Shown here piece after piece: positions 5,531 through 8,709 of a stretch of DNA of 8,709 nt (the stretch's first letter is position 1; each line of letters starts with the position of its first letter). The notes below the pieces were generated by a model. The model searched no databases, was not told the DNA's origin, and saw nothing but the letters and a program-made list of their open reading frames with translations. The stretch is from an uncultured Clostridia bacterium. Lineage in GTDB: Bacteria > Bacillota > Clostridia > Christensenellales > Borkfalkiaceae. The stretch covers positions 1-8,709 of the forward strand of contig CALARO010000099.1 of NCBI GenBank assembly GCA_937888935.1. The letters run 5' to 3'. A program made the translations under genes and the position numbers.

Positions 5531-6793
5531 TTATTTGCCGTTTTTAAAAAACGATACGGGGTGAATGGTGTGTTCGGCTTTGACGTCCGCGCCGCCGAGC
5601 CGCTTATCTTTCAGCACGATCGCCGATTGTATCGCGGCGTATCCGTACTTTTCGCGCAGCTTATCCACCGCCGTATCGAGCCGTTTTTTCTTCTCGCTTG
5701 TCAGCAAATTTCCGCCGTCGAGCGCGCCGAAAAAATCGAGCTGCGTTTCGCCGTAATTCAGATCGTACACGCTCACACCTACGCTGCGCACCGCGTTTTG
5801 CCACGGGTATACCGCGGAAAAAAGCTCGTACGCCTTTTGGGCTACGTCTGCCGCGTGCGAGGTTTCATGCGGCAATCTGCCCTGTTTTGCATGCGTTTCA
5901 AGCGTTGCCGAGCGCGCGCTTACGCTTACGCCGCGGCAGGTGAGCCGCGCTTCTCTGAGCCGCGAACACACCGCGTCGGAAAGCAGCATGATCACGGCTT
6001 TTACGTCTTCCGGCGTTTCGAGATCGCGGTAGGCGGTGAGAGAATTGCCCACCGATCTGATATTCGCTTCTTCGCCGAATTTCGTTACGGGCGACGTATC
6101 TTCGCCGCGCGCGAACGCGCGCAAAGTCGCGCCCCATTTGCCGAGCCGGTTTACAAGCAGCTCTTCGTTTGCCTGCGCGAGATCGCCGATCGTGTTTATG
6201 CCGAGTTTGTACAGCTTTTTTCGCGTTGCCGCGCCCACGTATAAAAGGTCGGCGGCGGGCAGTTTCCACACCGTTTCGCGGTAGTTTTCGGGCGTGATCA
6301 CCGTTACGGCGTCCGGTTTTTTCATATCCGAGCCGAGCTTGGCGAAAATTTTATTGTAGCTCACGCCCACGCTCACCGTTAAGCCGAGTTCTTCTTTCAC
6401 GCGGCGACGAATGGTTTCGGCGATCTGCTCGCCGCTGCCGAAAAGCTTGCGGCTTGCCGTTACGTCCAGCCAGCACTCGTCGATGCCGAACGCTTCGATA
6501 CGGTCGGTATAATCTTCGTAGATTTGCCGCACCTTTTTGGAATAGCGCAGGTATTCGGGGAAATCGGCGGCAATTTCTACAAGCGACGAGCCGCATTTCT
6601 GCCGTGCTTCCCAGTACACGTCGCCCGTTTTCACGCCCGCCGCCTTGGCGATTAAGTTTTTCGCAAGCACCACGCCGTGACGATCTTCTTTCGCGCCCGT
6701 GACGACGACGGGTTTATCGCGGATTTCGGGGCGGCGAAGGCACTCCACCGAAGCGTAGAAATTATTTAAATCGCTGTGCAATATGACGCGCAT
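5531..6793 (-). CDS. dinB: Y-family DNA polymerase (DNA polymerase IV type)
   Basis: A 420-residue translesion polymerase acting on damaged or stalled DNA. Catalytic metal ligands are present: Asp8 in HSDLNNFYASVE (6-17) and Asp105-Glu106 in GIDECWLDVT (103-112). Tyr13 sits at the steric-gate position that excludes ribonucleotides. SVGVSYNKIFAKLGSDMKKP (141-160) is the conserved palm motif, followed by the thumb helix-hairpin-helix (about 185-215) and a little-finger domain (about 240-345). QLDFF (351-355) matches a beta-clamp binding motif, placed before a C-terminal extension of about 65 residues. The length is longer than E. coli DinB (about 350) but common in Firmicutes. The ATG lies inside a perfect inverted repeat and has no Shine-Dalgarno. 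I saw no Gram-positive LexA box upstream. It is bounded upstream by a terminator, so it should have its own promoter, which I cannot place with confidence. Confidence 0.96.
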   Translation of the reverse strand: MRVILHSDLNNFYASVECLRRPEIRDKPVVVTGAKEDRHGVVLAKNLIAKAAGVKTGDVYWEARQKCGSSLVEIAADFPEYLRYSKKVRQIYEDYTDRIEAFGIDECWLDVTASRKLFGSGEQIAETIRRRVKEELGLTVSVGVSYNKIFAKLGSDMKKPDAVTVITPENYRETVWKLPAADLLYVGAATRKKLYKLGINTIGDLAQANEELLVNRLGKWGATLRAFARGEDTSPVTKFGEEANIRSVGNSLTAYRDLETPEDVKAVIMLLSDAVCSRLREARLTCRGVSVSARSATLETHAKQGRLPHETSHAADVAQKAYELFSAVYPWQNAVRSVGVSVYDLNYGETQLDFFGALDGGNLLTSEKKKRLDTAVDKLREKYGYAAIQSAIVLKDKRLGGADVKAEHTIHPVSFFKNGK

Positions 6794-6809
6794 ACGCGCA
6801 GTATGCGCG
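6787..6809 (-). promoter_or_regulatory. perfect palindrome spanning the dinB start codon
   Basis: CGCGCATAC (6787-6795) and GTATGCGCG (6801-6809) are exact reverse complements separated by five bases. The dinB ATG (6793-6791) lies in one arm. As DNA it could be an operator; as RNA a nine-pair GC-rich hairpin could hide the start codon. CATACT (6806-6801 read on the minus strand is not exact, so the possible -10 lies at about 6804-6799) would place transcription near the ATG, but its -35 is poor. Confidence 0.4.
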
Positions 6810-6819
6810 ATGTTTCGTT

Positions 6820-6853
6820 AAAAAAAACCGGCTGCGGGGAAGCAGTCGGCTTT
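6820..6853 (-). terminator. rho-independent terminator of the methyltransferase locus
   Basis: Read on the minus strand, AAAGCCGACTGC (6853-6842) pairs with GCAGCCGGTTT (from 6835 on) with one A-C mismatch and one wobble, followed by a run of eight T (6827-6820). It lies 16 bases after the methyltransferase stop and isolates dinB. Its loop and inner stem resemble the terminator at 7752-7782. Confidence 0.75.
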
Positions 6854-6869
6854 GAGTTCGAATTTATCG

Positions 6870-7705
6870 CTACTTTTTAAAATCAATCCTGACGATCTGC
6901 ATTTTCATAAAGCCGTCGCCGAGTTTCGCCATAAAGCGGAAAAGTTTGCTTACCGACGGGTCTTTCAGGTCGTTGTACCCGAGCATATATCCGCGGCTGG
7001 AAACTTCGATTTTTTCGCTCCACGGCGAAAGATCTTTTTTCGCTTTGCTTACGGCAAAATATGAGCCTACGTTCTTGATTTTCGCCACTTTCAGCCACGT
7101 TTTACGCAGCAGTTTTCCCGCTTTTTTATTCGCGGCGTCGAATACGAGTTTTCCGCCCGGGAACGTTTTCGCCATTTCGCATACGAGCGTTTTCACCTGC
7201 TCGGTGAAAAAATAATAAAACACGCCCGAAACAAAGAATACCGCCCCGCCGCTTGCGTCGATTTTTTCAAACCACGACGTATCGTTTAAGTCGCACGCTA
7301 CGTTTTCTTCGCGCTCGCCTGCGGGCAACAGTTCGTTGCGGACGGCGATCACGTCCGGAAAATCGAGATTGTAGATTTTACACGTGCCGTTATCGCATTT
7401 TCTGCCCGAATCGTCCAGCCCGCAGCCGAGATTGACGACTGCCGCGTTCGGGTGATCTTTCAGATAATCTTTGATTTCTTCTGCGAAATCGTTCTGCCGC
7501 ATCGCCACTTCGAGATAGCCGAAACGGTACATTGCTTTTTTCGACTGCGCCGCCAGGCACGAAAAATCTAATCGATCTGTTCAATCAGCTTTGCCGCCGT
7601 TTCGTCGCGATATAAATTCGGGAACATCTGCGAACACACTTTTCTGCCGTACAGCGGAATGACGAGCGTTTCCTGCACGGTGTTTTTTTCAATACGGTAT
7701 TTCAT
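6870..7705 (-). pseudogene. LCM/TcmP-like SAM methyltransferase, single-base frameshift
   Basis: A methyltransferase of the leucine carboxyl methyltransferase/TcmP-like class, read in two pieces. ATG 7705 (SD AAGGA, 7717-7713, seven bases away) encodes 45 residues ending ...LIEQID, then hits TAG at 7570-7568. Adding one pyrimidine after 'TA' at 7570-7569 turns the stop into Tyr and restores the frame as YDFSCLAAQSKKAM, joining Met at 7532 and the remaining 220 residues. The repaired product is about 278 residues, the usual family length. The first piece has VQETLVIPLYGRK, the family's N-terminal motif; the second has the SAM-binding motif VVNLGCGLDD, then YNLDFPDV and FVSGVFYYFF. Everything else is intact, so this is either a very recent mutation or a sequencing error. 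Met 7532 has no ribosome binding site, so independent expression of the C-terminal part is unlikely. The substrate is unknown. Confidence 0.85.
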
Positions 7706-7722
7706 TTTTTATTCCTTAATAA

Positions 7723-7738
7723 GTTAGCGGTGGCTAAC
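7723..7738. promoter_or_regulatory. palindrome GTTAGC-N4-GCTAAC upstream of the methyltransferase
   Basis: A perfect six-base inverted repeat with a four-base spacer lies 17 bases before the methyltransferase ATG. It could be an operator for a dimeric repressor; TTAGC/GCTAA half-sites loosely recall DtxR-type metal regulator boxes, but I cannot assign it. As RNA it would be a small hairpin just ahead of the Shine-Dalgarno. No convincing -10/-35 pair surrounds it. Confidence 0.4.
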
Positions 7739-7751
7739 CAAAAAATTTTTG

Positions 7752-7782
7752 AAAAGACGACTGCGGTGAAACAGTCGTCTTT
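7752..7782 (-). terminator. rho-independent terminator of pckG
   Basis: AAAGACGACTG (7782-7772 on the minus strand) pairs perfectly over 11 bases with CAGTCGTCTTT (7763-7753) around an eight-base loop, with T-rich sequence after it. It begins 11 bases past the pckG stop. Confidence 0.8.
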
Positions 7783-7793
7783 CCGATTTGCTT

Positions 7794-8709
7794 TTATTTC
7801 TTGCAGTTGGCTTTCAGGGTTTCGAGATTTTCACGGATTTCCTTGGGCAATTTATCGCCGAAGTTATCGTCGTAATACTTCTCGATCTCTTCCGCTTCCG
7901 CCGCCCAACGTTCTTTATCCACGTAAAGCAGTTTTTCAAGCGTTTCTTCCGATACGTCGGTATTCTTCACGTTGATATCCTTCGCGTAAGGCACGTAGCC
8001 GATCGCCGTTTCCTGCGCTTCCGCTTTGCCTTCGCAACGATCGAGAATCCAATCGAGTACGCGCATATTGTCGCCGAAGCCCGGCCACATGAAGTTGCCG
8101 TTTTCGTCCTGACGGAACCAGTTCACGTTGAAGATCTTAGGCTGCTTGTCTTTCTCGACTTTCGCGCCCATATCGATCCAATGCTGGAAGTACTGATCTA
8201 CCGAGTACCCCATGAAAGGCTTCATTGCCATAGGATCGTGACGAAGCACGCCTACCGCGCCCGTAGCCGCAGCCGTGGTTTCCGAAGACATGATCGTGCC
8301 TACGAACGTGCCGTGATTCCAATCTCTCGACTGGTACACAAGCGGGGTGGTGGTAGCTCTTCTGCCGCCGAAAATAATCGCGGAAAGAGGTACGCCCGTC
8401 TTCGAATTGAAGTTTTCCGAAAGGCAAGGGCAGTTTACCGCCGGTGCGGTAAAACGGGAATTCGGATGCGCCGCGGGGTGCTTGCCGTCCGCGTTCATAT
8501 CGGGCGTCCAGGGGTTGCCCTTCCAGTCGATCAGGTGTGCGGGAGCTTCTTTCGTGAGCTTTTCCCACCACACAGTACCGTCTTCGGGGTTGTAAGCAAC
8601 GTTCGTGAAGATCGTGCCTTTCTTCGTTGCCGCAAGGGCGTTGGGGTTGGAATGTTCGTTCGTGCCGGGCGCTACGCCGAAGAAACCGTTTTCGGGGTTC
8701 GCCGCCCAA
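7794..8709 (-). CDS. pckG: GTP-dependent phosphoenolpyruvate carboxykinase, partial (N-terminus beyond right edge)
   Basis: The C-terminal 304 residues of a protein that is usually about 600 long. It interconverts oxaloacetate + GTP and PEP + GDP + CO2 in the cytoplasm; in anaerobes it may run in either direction. The fragment opens with NPENGFFGVAPGTN (residues 4-17), then NPNALA, FGGRRATTTPLVYQSRDW (113-130) and NVNWFRQDENGNF (194-206). The three phenylalanines and one asparagine that hold guanine in GTP-type enzymes are present (Phe198, Phe206, Phe211, Asn214), which separates it from the ATP-type family. No start is visible in the window: the in-frame GTG at 8573 is internal, because conserved sequence continues upstream of it. 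The P-loop lies outside the window. It ends in a strong terminator. Confidence 0.96.
   Translation of the reverse strand, partial: WAANPENGFFGVAPGTNEHSNPNALAATKKGTIFTNVAYNPEDGTVWWEKLTKEAPAHLIDWKGNPWTPDMNADGKHPAAHPNSRFTAPAVNCPCLSENFNSKTGVPLSAIIFGGRRATTTPLVYQSRDWNHGTFVGTIMSSETTAAATGAVGVLRHDPMAMKPFMGYSVDQYFQHWIDMGAKVEKDKQPKIFNVNWFRQDENGNFMWPGFGDNMRVLDWILDRCEGKAEAQETAIGYVPYAKDINVKNTDVSEETLEKLLYVDKERWAAEAEEIEKYYDDNFGDKLPKEIRENLETLKANCKK

Noticed and set aside
5501..6244. 247-residue open frame on the plus strand
   Set aside because: Antisense to dinB and compositionally a shadow, rich in Arg, Phe and His with no motif.
6794..6869. LexA (SOS) box upstream of dinB
   Set aside because: No CGAAC-N4-GTTCG-like site; AACGAAACATCG has only one half-site.
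6870..7532. Intact 220-residue methyltransferase starting at 7532
   Set aside because: No ribosome binding site at 7532, and the missing N-terminal motif is present just upstream in another frame.

Overview
The window reads as an ordinary chromosomal stretch of an anaerobic Clostridia-type Firmicute. The grounds are a GTP-type PEP carboxykinase, a DinB of the 'DLNNFYASVE' kind, a RuvX followed by a DUF1292 domain, and a REP-like palindromic element of a sort I remember from gut Clostridia. A gut Christensenellales-type lineage is possible but is only a guess. Base composition is mixed by eye, with GC-rich genes and AT-rich spacers. Every gene I can support lies on the minus strand. Long plus-strand frames are antisense shadows.

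Layout from left to right; transcription runs right to left. 1-797: N-terminal 265 residues of a DUF1538 membrane protein that runs off the left edge. 798-983: non-coding, with a short direct repeat and a REP-like hairpin element touching the next stop codon. 984-1745: RuvX (YqgF) fused in frame to a DUF1292 domain. 1753-1795: a terminator whose loop holds the -35 box of the ruvX promoter. 1819-2136: small YtxH-like membrane-anchored protein. 2206-4038: MsbA-like half ABC exporter. 4119-4159: terminator and hairpin cluster. 4157-5296: tgt, queuine tRNA-ribosyltransferase. 5297-5530: AT-rich spacer with a strong promoter, a roughly 140-nt leader and a long run of helically phased A-tracts. 5531-6793: dinB, a Y-family DNA polymerase. 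6820-6853: terminator. 6870-7705: LCM/TcmP-like methyltransferase broken by one missing base. 7752-7782: terminator. 7794-8709: C-terminal 304 residues of pckG, running off the right edge.

The genes do not form one pathway. Terminators separate pckG, the methyltransferase, dinB, tgt, the ABC/YtxH pair and ruvX into mostly single-gene units. The ABC exporter and the YtxH-like gene may share a transcript. I see no evidence of a new defence or mobile system. The most interesting items are the RuvX-DUF1292 fusion with a possible internal start, the frameshifted methyltransferase, the phased A-tract array at the tgt promoter, and the compact terminator/promoter that may give a leaderless ruvX mRNA.
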